NCBI GenBank assembly: GCA_016929365.1
Contig: JAFGIZ010000160.1
Location: 1 to 40,662 of the forward strand
From: Lentisphaerota bacterium
GTDB taxonomy: Bacteria; Verrucomicrobiota; Kiritimatiellia; UBA8416; JAFGIZ01
Direction of reading: 5' to 3'
DNA length: 40,662 bases
Within the stretch, counting starts at the first letter, position 1, and each line of letters starts with the position of its first letter. Shown piece by piece: positions 34,045 through 40,478 of the stretch. A program made the translations under genes and the position numbers. The notes below the pieces were generated by a model. The model did no database searches. It saw only the letters and a list, made by a program, of their open reading frames with translations, and had not been told where the DNA came from.

Positions 34045-35649
34045 GTGATTGGCAAACCGGCTGTCTATGGCTCGATCATGGGACTCGCGCTCTGTGCGGC
34101 GGGCTTCGCGATGCAGGGCGAACCCATGCAGGACAAGGACAATTCACAGCACGATTCGGATCCCGTCGCTTCTCTGGCCGACACGTCCATCCCGGCGGGC
34201 GTATTTGATCCGGGCACGGAGGACATCGCACCCTATCTTCCCTTTGATATGCCGAGTTATAAGACCCTGCTCCAGTCCGAGAAGAAGGTCTTTCCGCATT
34301 GGCATCTTTTCAACGTTTCCTGGGATAACCAGGATCCGGAACACGATTTTTACGACCGACACGTCGTGGTGGCGCATGGAACCTATCCGAACAAGGGCAG
34401 ACAGAGACCATTGCCCTGGCCCCCGCGCCGGGATGCGGAAGACTGGAAGGTTCGCGATATGATCTATGAGATCCGCCTGGCGCAGGCCATTGGCTGTGAC
34501 GGGTTCTGGATGAACTTCTTTGGCCAGGACAACCAGACGGTCTTGGCCATGCTGGAGGCCGCCAGGCACGTGAATTCGGGTTTCAAGATTCTGCTGGCAC
34601 AGGGCTGTGCCGGTTACATGCCTCGCCTCAAGGAAAGGACACTTTCCAGATCGGGAGCCCCTGCGGACTATTATTCGGCGCTATACGAGCAGTTGGGACC
34701 CCACCCGTTCGCATACCGGGTCGGCGGAGAACTCGTCATCAGCGGGTTCGGTTCCATGTGGGTAGCGCCGGAGGAGTGGGCCTCCGTTTTCAGCCGGCTC
34801 AAGCAGAAAGGTATCGACGTTTGTTTCATGCCTCTTTTTATGAATTGGAAGAGCCATTACAAAGACTATGCGCCCATCGTTGCAGGCTTTGGCGACTGGG
34901 GATCGCGCGACGCTGATTCAGCCCGGGGTTATATGGAGGGCGCGAAAACGGCGCACGCACTGGGGAAAGAATGGATCATGCCCGTGCCGAGTCAGGATCA
35001 GCGCGTCAAGGCCGGCGTATACTATGAGGCCAGGGGCAGCGAAACATTCCGCAATTATTGGGAGGCGGCGATCGAAAGCGATTCAGACTGGGCGCAAATT
35101 ATTACCTGGAATGATTACAGTGAAGCGACTGAAATCGCTCCGAGCACCGGCACCCAGTACGCGTTTTACGATCTTTCCGCCTACTATATTGCCTGGTTTA
35201 AGACCGGGGAGAAACCGCGGATTGTGCGGGATGTGCTCTACTATTTCCATCGCACGCAATTCACGGATACCGCTCCCACCGAAGGCAACACTTTCCGCTG
35301 TGTTGGCGGTGAGCCCGTGGACATCATTGAACTGGTTGCGTTCCTGAAGAAGCCCGGCACGATTGCAATCGAAATCGCCGGCCGTCAGTACACCCGGAAG
35401 GGAGAATACGGAATTAACGTACTGCAGGTTCCTCTCCAGGTTGGCACGCCCGTGTTCAAGCTGATCCGGGAGGGGCAAACGGAAATTGTATTACAGAGCG
35501 CCTTTCCGGTCCTGAATCAACCCGCGCGCGTGCATGATCTATTGTACAAAGGCGGCTCTTCAACGCGCCGTCCGGTCCCCATGACGGATCTTTACAAGCG
35601 CTTTTATGATCTTGACGCGTCAGACCCTGAGAGCCCTGCCGCACGGTAA
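34045..35649 (+). CDS. Exported GH71-like glycosidase (alpha-1,3-glucanase-type)
   Basis: About 534 residues from a GTG start; ATG 34078 is the alternative. The N-terminus MIGKPAVYGSIMGLALCAAG looks like a signal peptide. The catalytic TIM barrel starts with KKVFPHWHLFNVSWDN, then has IGCDGFWMNFFGQDNQT (Asp152) and ends with IITWNDYSEATEI, the acidic ITWNDxxE pattern typical of GH71 mutanases and related GH99-like families (Asp357, Glu360). A C-terminal beta domain follows (about 405-510). The open frame continues upstream into the sulfatase tail, but that part is a different composition and lacks a start site. Likely acts on alpha-linked polysaccharide in the periplasm or outside. Family assignment is by motif and could be a neighbouring family. 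Confidence 0.7.
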   Translation: MIGKPAVYGSIMGLALCAAGFAMQGEPMQDKDNSQHDSDPVASLADTSIPAGVFDPGTEDIAPYLPFDMPSYKTLLQSEKKVFPHWHLFNVSWDNQDPEHDFYDRHVVVAHGTYPNKGRQRPLPWPPRRDAEDWKVRDMIYEIRLAQAIGCDGFWMNFFGQDNQTVLAMLEAARHVNSGFKILLAQGCAGYMPRLKERTLSRSGAPADYYSALYEQLGPHPFAYRVGGELVISGFGSMWVAPEEWASVFSRLKQKGIDVCFMPLFMNWKSHYKDYAPIVAGFGDWGSRDADSARGYMEGAKTAHALGKEWIMPVPSQDQRVKAGVYYEARGSETFRNYWEAAIESDSDWAQIITWNDYSEATEIAPSTGTQYAFYDLSAYYIAWFKTGEKPRIVRDVLYYFHRTQFTDTAPTEGNTFRCVGGEPVDIIELVAFLKKPGTIAIEIAGRQYTRKGEYGINVLQVPLQVGTPVFKLIREGQTEIVLQSAFPVLNQPARVHDLLYKGGSSTRRPVPMTDLYKRFYDLDASDPESPAAR

Positions 35650-35828
35650 AACGCGGCCCCGCCAGATTCCATCCCTATCTCGGCGCCTTGAAAAGCGTGA
35701 TTCTGCCCCGATCTTGCCTCACCATTCCGACTCCGGCATCCTCGGCCCCATGAAAGCCCTGCTCCAGGACGGTCGTCAGGCGCATATGTCCGTCCCGCCC
35801 GAAAAGCGATTACTTAGCAAAATCACGC

Positions 35829-35857
35829 TTGCCCGCGGAACCGTTCTGATGTATGCT
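35829..35857 (+). promoter_or_regulatory. Possible promoter of the vapBC pair
   Basis: TTGCCC (35829-35834), 17 bases, TATGCT (35852-35857); a second -10-like CATAAT follows at 35866. The 255 bases between the GH71-like gene and the antitoxin start hold nothing else I can assign. Confidence 0.35.
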
Positions 35858-35904
35858 TCATTCATAATAGATCACTAATGCATCAGGGAGAAGAGTCTGA
35901 ACGT

Positions 35905-36162
35905 ATGGGAACGCTAACGATACACGCGTTGGAAGCTGCGGTTGAAAGGCGGATTCGGGCCAAGGCAAAGCGGGATGGTAGGAGTCTCAACCGGACGCTT
36001 AAGGAACTTCTGGCCAGAAGTGTTGGGGTCAGCCCGGCCCCCGCGGCGGACCATAGGGCTGACTTCGCGGAATTCTGCGGAATCTGGACGCCCCAGGATG
36101 CGCGTGAGTTCAAGGCGGCGACGGCGGATCTGGAGAGCATCGATCAAGAGGACTGGCAATGA
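35905..36162 (+). CDS. Ribbon-helix-helix antitoxin (FitA/VapB type)
   Basis: An 85-residue DNA-binding antitoxin. The first 45 residues (GTLTIHALEAAVERRIRAKA, then RDGRSLNRTLKELLARSVG) form the Arc/FitA-like ribbon-helix-helix. The acidic C-terminus (residues about 55-85, ending DLESIDQEDWQ) should fold on the toxin and block its active site. The start at ATG 35905 keeps the beta strand at the N-terminus; an ATG at 35878 would add nine residues ahead of it. The stop overlaps the toxin start as ATGA. As in other VapBC pairs, the complex probably represses its own promoter. Confidence 0.82.
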   Translation: MGTLTIHALEAAVERRIRAKAKRDGRSLNRTLKELLARSVGVSPAPAADHRADFAEFCGIWTPQDAREFKAATADLESIDQEDWQ

Positions 36163-36578
36163 TGAAGGCCATCCTGCTTGACACCAACGCCATCACGGCC
36201 CTCTTCCAGGGCACAGCGGCCGTTCTGGATGCCGTGGCCAAGACCGACTGCGTTTACGCGTCGGCAATCGTCATCGGGGAACTGGAAGCTGGATTTCGCG
36301 GAGGCAGTCGCTACGCCGAAAATCTGGAGGTGCTTGAGAGATTCCTCGCAAAACCATCCGTCGAAGTCCTGCCGGTTCGCCGCGAAACCGGCGAATGCTT
36401 TGGCCGAGTCAAGCAGGCTTTGAAGACCAAGGGGGCAGCGATCCCTATCAACGATATCTGGTTAGCCGCGCAATGCATGGAAACCGGCGCGGTGCTGGTA
36501 ACGTATGATGGCCACTTCGACGTTGTGGACGGGCTGCGCCTCTGGTCTCGGCCCGAGCCAAGCAAGCACGGCAAATGA
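36159..36578 (+). CDS. vapC: VapC-type PIN-domain toxin
   Basis: A 139-residue PIN ribonuclease. The four acidic active-site residues are present: Asp8 in LLDTNA, Glu41 in IGELEAG, Asp99 in PINDIWLAAQ and Asp117 in TYDGHF. VapC toxins cut tRNA or rRNA when the antitoxin is degraded. Two ATG codons stand in tandem (36159 and 36162); the first overlaps the antitoxin stop, so the pair is translationally coupled. The IPINDIWLAA form is typical of the FitB/VapC branch. Confidence 0.92.
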   Translation: MMKAILLDTNAITALFQGTAAVLDAVAKTDCVYASAIVIGELEAGFRGGSRYAENLEVLERFLAKPSVEVLPVRRETGECFGRVKQALKTKGAAIPINDIWLAAQCMETGAVLVTYDGHFDVVDGLRLWSRPEPSKHGK

Positions 36579-36632
36579 AACCGCTTTCCGGTTAGGGCGT
36601 GCGCACCCAATTGTGGGAAAAATGCGATACCA

Positions 36633-36662
36633 TGTCGCCGGTAAACAAGCCACCGGCCGACA
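36633..36662 (-). terminator. Hairpin between convergent vapC and nucleotidyltransferase genes
   Basis: TGTCGCCGGT (36633-36642) pairs with ACCGGCCGACA (36652-36662) except for one bulged C. On the minus strand TTTTT appears eight bases after the stem, so it may weakly terminate the leftward two-gene module. The plus-strand side has no T-tract. Confidence 0.35.
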
Positions 36663-36711
36663 CGCCTGACAAACCGGCCGAGCCCGAACCGCCCATCTGA
36701 TATCCCGGGAA

Positions 36712-37062
36712 TCAGGGCAGAACGGCGGCGAGTTCTTCGGCGAATGGCAACTCGCCGAGAAGCTTGCGGACTGTCTTCTGCCATGTCTTCGGCATGTAGC
36801 CGTCGCGACCCTTGCGGCTGATCACGAAGTCGCGATCATGAAGCACGGCTTCAAGATCGACCTCGTGATCGAACCGGGGCGGAATAGGAATGAGCAGGTC
36901 AATGTCACGCGTCCGGATGCCCGGACGGTAACGCACATCACTGAAGAAATCCTCGTAGGCGAGCAGACACCACGATCCGATCAAGACGACGTGCTTCAGC
37001 ACGCCTTCGCGATCCAATCGCCGCAGTACTTCGCAGCACAGTTCAAACTGCTCGCTTCTCAC
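36712..37062 (-). CDS. Nucleotidyltransferase-fold protein, internally shortened
   Basis: A 116-residue protein. The N-terminal part has the nucleotidyltransferase signature: LIGSW at 27-31 followed by the acidic pair TRDIDLLIPIP (Asp53, Asp55). The remaining C-terminal piece (PKTWQKTVRKLLGELPFAEE) looks like the normal end of a protein about twice this length. The two join near residue 90, with ACATG repeated on both sides of the join, so an in-frame internal deletion is likely. GTG 37062 has GGAAGG six bases upstream and overlaps the preceding gene by 20 bases. Enzymes of this fold act as toxins or antitoxin-like AMP-transferases in two-gene modules; this copy may be inactive. Confidence 0.65.
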   Translation of the reverse strand: MRSEQFELCCEVLRRLDREGVLKHVVLIGSWCLLAYEDFFSDVRYRPGIRTRDIDLLIPIPPRFDHEVDLEAVLHDRDFVISRKGRDGYMPKTWQKTVRKLLGELPFAEELAAVLP

Positions 37063-37357
37063 GCAGCACCTTCCGCAGAAACCGAATCTGCTTGTTCACT
37101 TCGCGCAGCCGTTCCCGGTACCGGGCCCGGCTTTGTTTCGCTTCCTCGTAGCGGTCGACATCTTCATCCGGGAGCTTGCCCAGGTAATCGAACTCCACCT
37201 TGTCGCCTTCGCGGTGCGCCAGGTAGAAGTATGGACGTCCACGGATCTCCTTGCGGACAAGCGACCCTCGCGGCAGCTCTGCGAGCGCCCGCTCGTAGTC
37301 CTGCTTGATCTGCAAGGAGTTCTGCAACTCCTCGTTGAGCATGTCCTTGATAAACAT
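37043..37357 (-). CDS. Small coiled-coil protein, partner of the nucleotidyltransferase
   Basis: A 104-residue charged protein. An N-terminal helix (NEELQNSLQIKQDYERALAE) is followed by a short beta region (RGSLVRKEIRGRPYFYLAHR and KVEFDYLGKLP) and a C-terminal basic coiled coil rich in Arg and Lys. I know of no function for this family. It starts at ATG 37357 with GAGGA seven bases upstream, and overlaps the nucleotidyltransferase, so the two are one module. The 9-base inverted repeat just upstream could be a site for self-regulation, as in toxin-antitoxin pairs. Confidence 0.7.
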   Translation of the reverse strand: MFIKDMLNEELQNSLQIKQDYERALAELPRGSLVRKEIRGRPYFYLAHREGDKVEFDYLGKLPDEDVDRYEEAKQSRARYRERLREVNKQIRFLRKVLREKRAV

Positions 37358-37373
37358 CGTACGTCCTCACGCA

Positions 37374-37414
37374 TTACCAAACGTAACTACCGATAATGCT
37401 ATTCTGTTTGGTAA
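37374..37414. repeat. Perfect 9-base inverted repeat upstream of the small coiled-coil gene
   Basis: TTACCAAAC (37374-37382) and GTTTGGTAA (37406-37414), 23 bases apart, with centres 32 bases apart. It sits where the module's promoter should be and its 3' edge is 16 bases from the start codon. An operator is likelier than a terminator because there is no T-tract. Confidence 0.5.
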
Positions 37415-37510
37415 GCCCCGTCAACCAGGGGAATCGCAGCATCCGTCTTCGCGCTACGCGCTACGCCGTGACATAAAGGTATCTCCCCCCAGACCTTCCT
37501 CTGCCATGTG

Positions 37511-37687
37511 GGAGCACCTCCGTTCCTATGGTGCTCCTCTCCCCGCTACGCGGAACCCGTGCACCAGAGCGAAGCACGGTGCACGGCAGGCCCGCCCTCT
37601 CCCTCGTGTCGCGGCATAGCCCTCCGGGCGACGCCGGACGACCGTCCACGATCCACGGCGTGGTTCCATCGTCGCTTCGCTCGATGG
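37511..37687. repeat. Hairpin-rich intergenic tract A
   Basis: The 386-base gap between the coiled-coil gene and the Xre gene holds a run of inverted repeats: GGAGCACC/GGTGCTCC (37511-37537), CCGC/GCGG (37543-37553), CCGTGCACC/GGTGCACGG (37557-37586), CCACG/CGTGG (37646-37663) and CCATCG/CGATGG (37666-37687). No reading frame has a ribosome-binding site. Function unknown; it resembles tract B at 40104-40478. Confidence 0.55.
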
Positions 37688-37718
37688 AAAAGAAAGAGCC
37701 CCGGAAGTCCGGGGCTCT
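37684..37718 (-). terminator. Intrinsic terminator of the HTH-HNH-RES-Xre operon
   Basis: A perfect 11-base stem, AGAGCCCCGGA/TCCGGGGCTCT (37695-37718), followed on the minus strand by the T-rich CTTTCTTTTCC (37694-37684). It lies 25 bases after the Xre stop. Confidence 0.85.
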
Positions 37719-37743
37719 CGTTCGTCTCCTCTTTCCAACAATC

Positions 37744-38136
37744 CTACAGATACCCGCCCGCCTTGGTGTGGAAAATCAACTCCCATATCTTGTCGACCTT
37801 GCCCTCGTCCATGGCCTCCAAGGGAGTGCGGCCGTCAAACCACTCGTTCGGCTTCTTGAGCCAGGGAGCGATGTTCTCCGGCTCCATGATCTCAGCCAAT
37901 GCCATGATGAGTCGCCGGGCTTCGTTCAGCTTGCGTTGCTTCGCCATGGATAGCCGGTTCTTGCCCTCCAGTGTCGCCAGCGTACGTTCCGAGCAGTCGC
38001 TCAGAACCGCATACACGGGACGGCTGATCTTCACCTTTCGCCGCCACCGTTGCAGGGCCGGGCCGCTCTTGATCTCCGCCTGTGGATCGAAATCGAGCGC
38101 CGGCGGCTTCTCTATGACTGTCGTTGCCATACCCAT
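37744..38136 (-). CDS. Antitoxin of the RES-Xre type (Xre/MbcA/ParS toxin-binding domain)
   Basis: A 130-residue protein. The N-terminal two thirds are helical and basic, with a helix-turn-helix-like LSDCSERTLATLEG. The C-terminal domain has ARRLIMALAEIMEPENIAPW, LKKPNEWFDGRTPLEAM, and a final helical segment, which is the DUF2384-like toxin-binding domain that blocks RES toxins. The gene follows the RES toxin by 61 bases, the reverse of the usual antitoxin-first order. ATG 38136 is used, though ATG 38130 is as good; neither has a strong ribosome-binding site. A palindrome in the 61-base gap could be its operator. Confidence 0.88.
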   Translation of the reverse strand: MGMATTVIEKPPALDFDPQAEIKSGPALQRWRRKVKISRPVYAVLSDCSERTLATLEGKNRLSMAKQRKLNEARRLIMALAEIMEPENIAPWLKKPNEWFDGRTPLEAMDEGKVDKIWELIFHTKAGGYL

Positions 38137-38174
38137 ACCGTAGCAGATCCCTGTCAGACCACAAGGACAAAATC

Positions 38175-38188
38175 ATGCAAATCTGCAT
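38175..38188. promoter_or_regulatory. Palindrome between RES and Xre genes
   Basis: ATGCA-AATC-TGCAT, a perfect 5-base inverted repeat with a four-base centre, 39 bases before the Xre start. It may be the Xre binding site of an internal promoter. Confidence 0.35.
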
Positions 38189-38197
38189 AGTTGTGAA

Positions 38198-38785
38198 TCA
38201 TGGGCAAATCGGGGTCACGACCTCCAGAAGACTGCCCGAAAGAAGGTTCTTCGGAAAGACAACCACGTTCACGCCGTGTGGCTTGTCTGCCGCCGAAAGC
38301 GAGGTGAGCGCTTCATAACCCAGCGTAGCCGCTGCCCGGCCGATCGCTTGCGTTATCGACTCGCGGTTGTGGTAGTGGTCGGATCGCCACTGTTGTTCAT
38401 CAGTCATCCGTGCCTTGGAGACACCCAGGCGCTGCCGCACCTCGCCGTCGGTGAGATCCAATGCCCGACTCACGCGCACAGCGATGCACACCAGCGTCTT
38501 GGGCAATGCCTTCTCGTCGGGAAGATGTTCACGGCGCACCCGGGCCAATGACTCCAACAGCGCCGTCTCGGGAGTCCGGCTGGTGTACGTGCAATGAAAG
38601 CTGCCGCGCAGGTTCCACCGCCCAACCGATACCCGGCCGCCTTTGCCGCCCACGATATCCGCATCTCGGGTGAAGCGTGGGTTGACCATCCTGAACACGT
38701 GTTCGTCGATGCCCACAGCATCGGATAGAAGCGCTCGCAACCGACTTTCGATGGTTGCGTACTCAGGATGTTCAGTGATCGGCAT
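38198..38785 (-). CDS. RES-domain toxin (NAD-degrading type)
   Basis: A 195-residue protein. The RES core shows VFRMVNPRF with the Arg, GGRVSVGRWNLRGSFHCTYTS with a Tyr-Thr-Ser in the active-site strand, then PETALLESLAR with a Glu. RES toxins such as MbcT cleave or phosphorolyse NAD. ATG 38785 lies 43 bases after the 83-residue gene, with no clear Shine-Dalgarno. The C-terminal ALTSLSAADKPHGVNVVVF is typical of the fold. Its antitoxin is downstream rather than upstream, so early translation would favour toxin unless there is an internal promoter. Confidence 0.9.
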   Translation of the reverse strand: MPITEHPEYATIESRLRALLSDAVGIDEHVFRMVNPRFTRDADIVGGKGGRVSVGRWNLRGSFHCTYTSRTPETALLESLARVRREHLPDEKALPKTLVCIAVRVSRALDLTDGEVRQRLGVSKARMTDEQQWRSDHYHNRESITQAIGRAAATLGYEALTSLSAADKPHGVNVVVFPKNLLSGSLLEVVTPICP

Positions 38786-38828
38786 GGCTTACGTCGCGTC
38801 TCCGCTCTTCTCGATTATGGGTATCCGA

Positions 38829-39080
38829 TCAGAATCCGAGATCCCCGTCTTCCTTTTCCATGGCAACCGCAAGGGCCAGAGCGTTGCGCAGCATGAAAGC
38901 CCCATAGTCGCGGGCGAGCTCTACGACCGCTCCCGCTCCCGGGTCCGTCCAGTCATGCGCAGACACAAGTCGACGCCGAATCGTGTCTGCATTCCACGCC
39001 TCAGGCCGCCGGGCGCCGACCGACGGCAGCATGCTTCGGTACTCTGAAATCGCGGACTCCAACAACGATGCTTCCGTCAT
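38829..39080 (-). CDS. Small 83-residue protein of unknown function in the RES operon
   Basis: Not recognised. The N-terminal half is polar and acidic-to-neutral (EASLLESAISEYRSM), the middle has RPEAWNADTIRRRLV and HDWTDPGAGAVVELARDYG, and the C-terminal part is helical (FMLRNALALAVAMEKEDG). AAGGAGGG four bases before ATG 39080 is among the best ribosome-binding sites of the operon, which supports a real gene. It begins 11 bases after the HNH stop and ends 43 bases before the RES start. A cofactor or inhibitor role for its neighbours is possible but unproven. Confidence 0.72.
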   Translation of the reverse strand: MTEASLLESAISEYRSMLPSVGARRPEAWNADTIRRRLVSAHDWTDPGAGAVVELARDYGAFMLRNALALAVAMEKEDGDLGF

Positions 39081-39091
39081 GGTGCCCTCCT

Positions 39092-39868
39092 TCATGCTTT
39101 GAATCTGTTCGCATGATGCCAGCGGAGTCTCTCCATGGCCGGCAAAAAGCGGTGCGGCTTCTTCATCGGGCACTCGTGGTATCGCAGCAGTAGCGCTCTG
39201 ACTACGGCGTTGCGCGAACTTCGCAGTTCGCCAGACAGACAGACGACGAGATCCTCGGTGATCGTCATCATCCCTGCATCGAAAAGGCGGTCAAAGGTCG
39301 CGCTCAGGCAAAGCCCGTTCGTAGGGTCTGTGCGATACCGTTCGTCTTCACTCCACGGCACGATATGACTCGCAATCAGACACTCTCGCACCGAAATGCC
39401 CGTGACGCAGCACGTGGCTTCGTAGCTACTCAACACGGCATCGCGGAAGAACGACTGATGTACCCGCTCCTTCGTGAGTCGCTTCTTCTCCGACGGGCCG
39501 GAAGGGCGCTTCACATCGGGCTCTGCCCGTGTTGCCTTCTGGCGCTTCCCCCGAAGCAAGGTGGCCTCCCATACCAGCCCGTTCCAATCGGCATGGAACT
39601 CATCCCAGATCTGCCGATCCAGCTTGCTGGTGTGTGTCAGTCCTTTGATATCTGCGGTGCGAAGGGACGGATCGAAAGCACCAAAGTTCCCCAGCTTACG
39701 CGCAACTGACGCCGGAGTCCGGCCCAGGGCACGAGCCAGTTCCTGCACGGCCGGGTTGTTGGCCTTCGTCTTCTGGAAGGGAATACGGCAGTACAACTCG
39801 AACGCGAGAATCGACTCTTCCCGCGTCCAGAGCGCACCGTACCGCCCGCCTTTCTGATCCTCGGTCAT
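39092..39868 (-). CDS. HNH endonuclease (restriction-like)
   Basis: A 258-residue nuclease. The N-terminal 90 residues look like a DNA-binding domain (LWTREESILAFELYCRIPF, then LARALGRTPASVARKLGNF, a helix-turn-helix). The C-terminal domain is HNH-like: CCVTGISVRECLIASHIVPW, RTDPTNGLCLSATFDRLFDAG, with the His of SHI, the Asn of NGL, and Asp replacing the third His. That variant is common in this restriction-related group. The ATG at 39868 overlaps the HTH gene stop as ATGA. It shares an operon with RES-Xre, which suggests a joint defence or plasmid-stability role. Confidence 0.87.
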   Translation of the reverse strand: MTEDQKGGRYGALWTREESILAFELYCRIPFQKTKANNPAVQELARALGRTPASVARKLGNFGAFDPSLRTADIKGLTHTSKLDRQIWDEFHADWNGLVWEATLLRGKRQKATRAEPDVKRPSGPSEKKRLTKERVHQSFFRDAVLSSYEATCCVTGISVRECLIASHIVPWSEDERYRTDPTNGLCLSATFDRLFDAGMMTITEDLVVCLSGELRSSRNAVVRALLLRYHECPMKKPHRFLPAMERLRWHHANRFKA

Positions 39869-40059
39869 TCCGTCTTTCGTGGACGTCCGCGACCCCGCCT
39901 GCGGTTCTTCTGGTAGTCACGTAGCGAAGCCCCATCAATCAGATGATCCCGTCCGTACTTCTCGGACTTCACCCGGCCCTCTGCGATCAACTGCCGCACG
40001 CGTGCGGCAGTGACGCCCAGGTACTCGGCCGCGCCGTCCGTCGTGAAAAGCTTGCCCAT
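39865..40059 (-). CDS. Small helix-turn-helix protein with AT-hook tail
   Basis: A 64-residue protein. Residues 5-45 resemble an excisionase/MerR-type helix-turn-helix (TTDGAAEYLGVTAARVRQLIAEG, read here as TTDGAAEYLGVTAAR then VRQLIAEG, and a wing YGRDHLIDGASL). The tail RRRGRGRPRKTE has the GRP core of an AT-hook. It is the first gene of the five-gene operon and is coupled to the HNH gene by ATGA. No Shine-Dalgarno precedes ATG 40059 and the -10 element lies eight bases away, so the message is probably leaderless. It may regulate the operon or guide the nuclease. Confidence 0.8.
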   Translation of the reverse strand: MGKLFTTDGAAEYLGVTAARVRQLIAEGRVKSEKYGRDHLIDGASLRDYQKNRRRGRGRPRKTE

Positions 40060-40066
40060 GCGAAAG

Positions 40067-40095
40067 AATATACGGAAGCCGCGCCGCCAAGGGAA
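40067..40095 (-). promoter_or_regulatory. Promoter of the HTH-HNH-RES-Xre operon
   Basis: On the minus strand, TTCCCT (40095-40090), 17 bases, TATATT (40072-40067). The predicted start near 40060 is next to the ATG at 40059. Confidence 0.45.
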
Positions 40096-40103
40096 GCGCG
40101 ATC

Positions 40104-40478
40104 TTCCGAAACGGAAACGGCAGCCCCTTGCGGGACTGCCGCCGAAAATGGTGGGGGCTCCTTGCTGATCTACGGAACTTTTTCCGGCTTCAACACTCGC
40201 CGATAGGCGAGCCCGCGCGCGAGTGACACCGGGATGGTGGCACTCGCGCGCGCGATATTCAAGACTGATGTACGGCGAACTCCTGGCCGTCGCGGCTGCC
40301 GCCGCGACGACTATTCCCGGCCTCGCCGATTCGACCGACCCCCGGCGCTGCGCGCCGTGGTCGGTCTACGATCCTCGCGGCTTCGCCGCTCGCCCGATCC
40401 ACGATGCCGACGGTGCTCGGTGATGTCCTACCCCCCGCACGGCCCGCGCCAGCCTCAGAAGGCTGGCACGTCCCGTGC
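40104..40478. repeat. Hairpin-rich intergenic tract B
   Basis: The last 600 bases carry no supported gene but many inverted repeats. Stems are TTCCG/CGGAA (40104-40116), GGCAG/CTGCC with inner CCC/GGG (40119-40140), a 12-base perfect stem CGCGCGCGAGTG/CACTCGCGCGCG extended inward by CACC/GGTG (40214-40252), and CGTCGCGGC/GCCGCGACG (40288-40309). Further ones are GACCGACC/GGTCGGTC enclosing CGGCGC/GCGCCG (40333-40366), GCGGC/GCCGC (40377-40389), and GCACGG/CCGTGC enclosing GCCAGCC/GGCTGGC (40437-40478). Bases 40480-40662 hold only a strong GAGGAGG site before ATG ACA TAG. Confidence 0.6.

Noticed and set aside
34045..34110. Lipobox in the GH71-like N-terminus (LALC)
   Set aside because: The residue before the cysteine is Leu, not Gly, Ala or Ser, so ordinary signal-peptidase cleavage is more likely.
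35606..35878. A 90-codon frame between the GH71-like gene and vapB
   Set aside because: Starts inside the preceding gene, has no ribosome-binding site and no conserved pattern.
37511..40478. Retron or group II intron explaining the hairpins
   Set aside because: No reverse transcriptase gene is present in the window and no conserved domain V-type stem was found.
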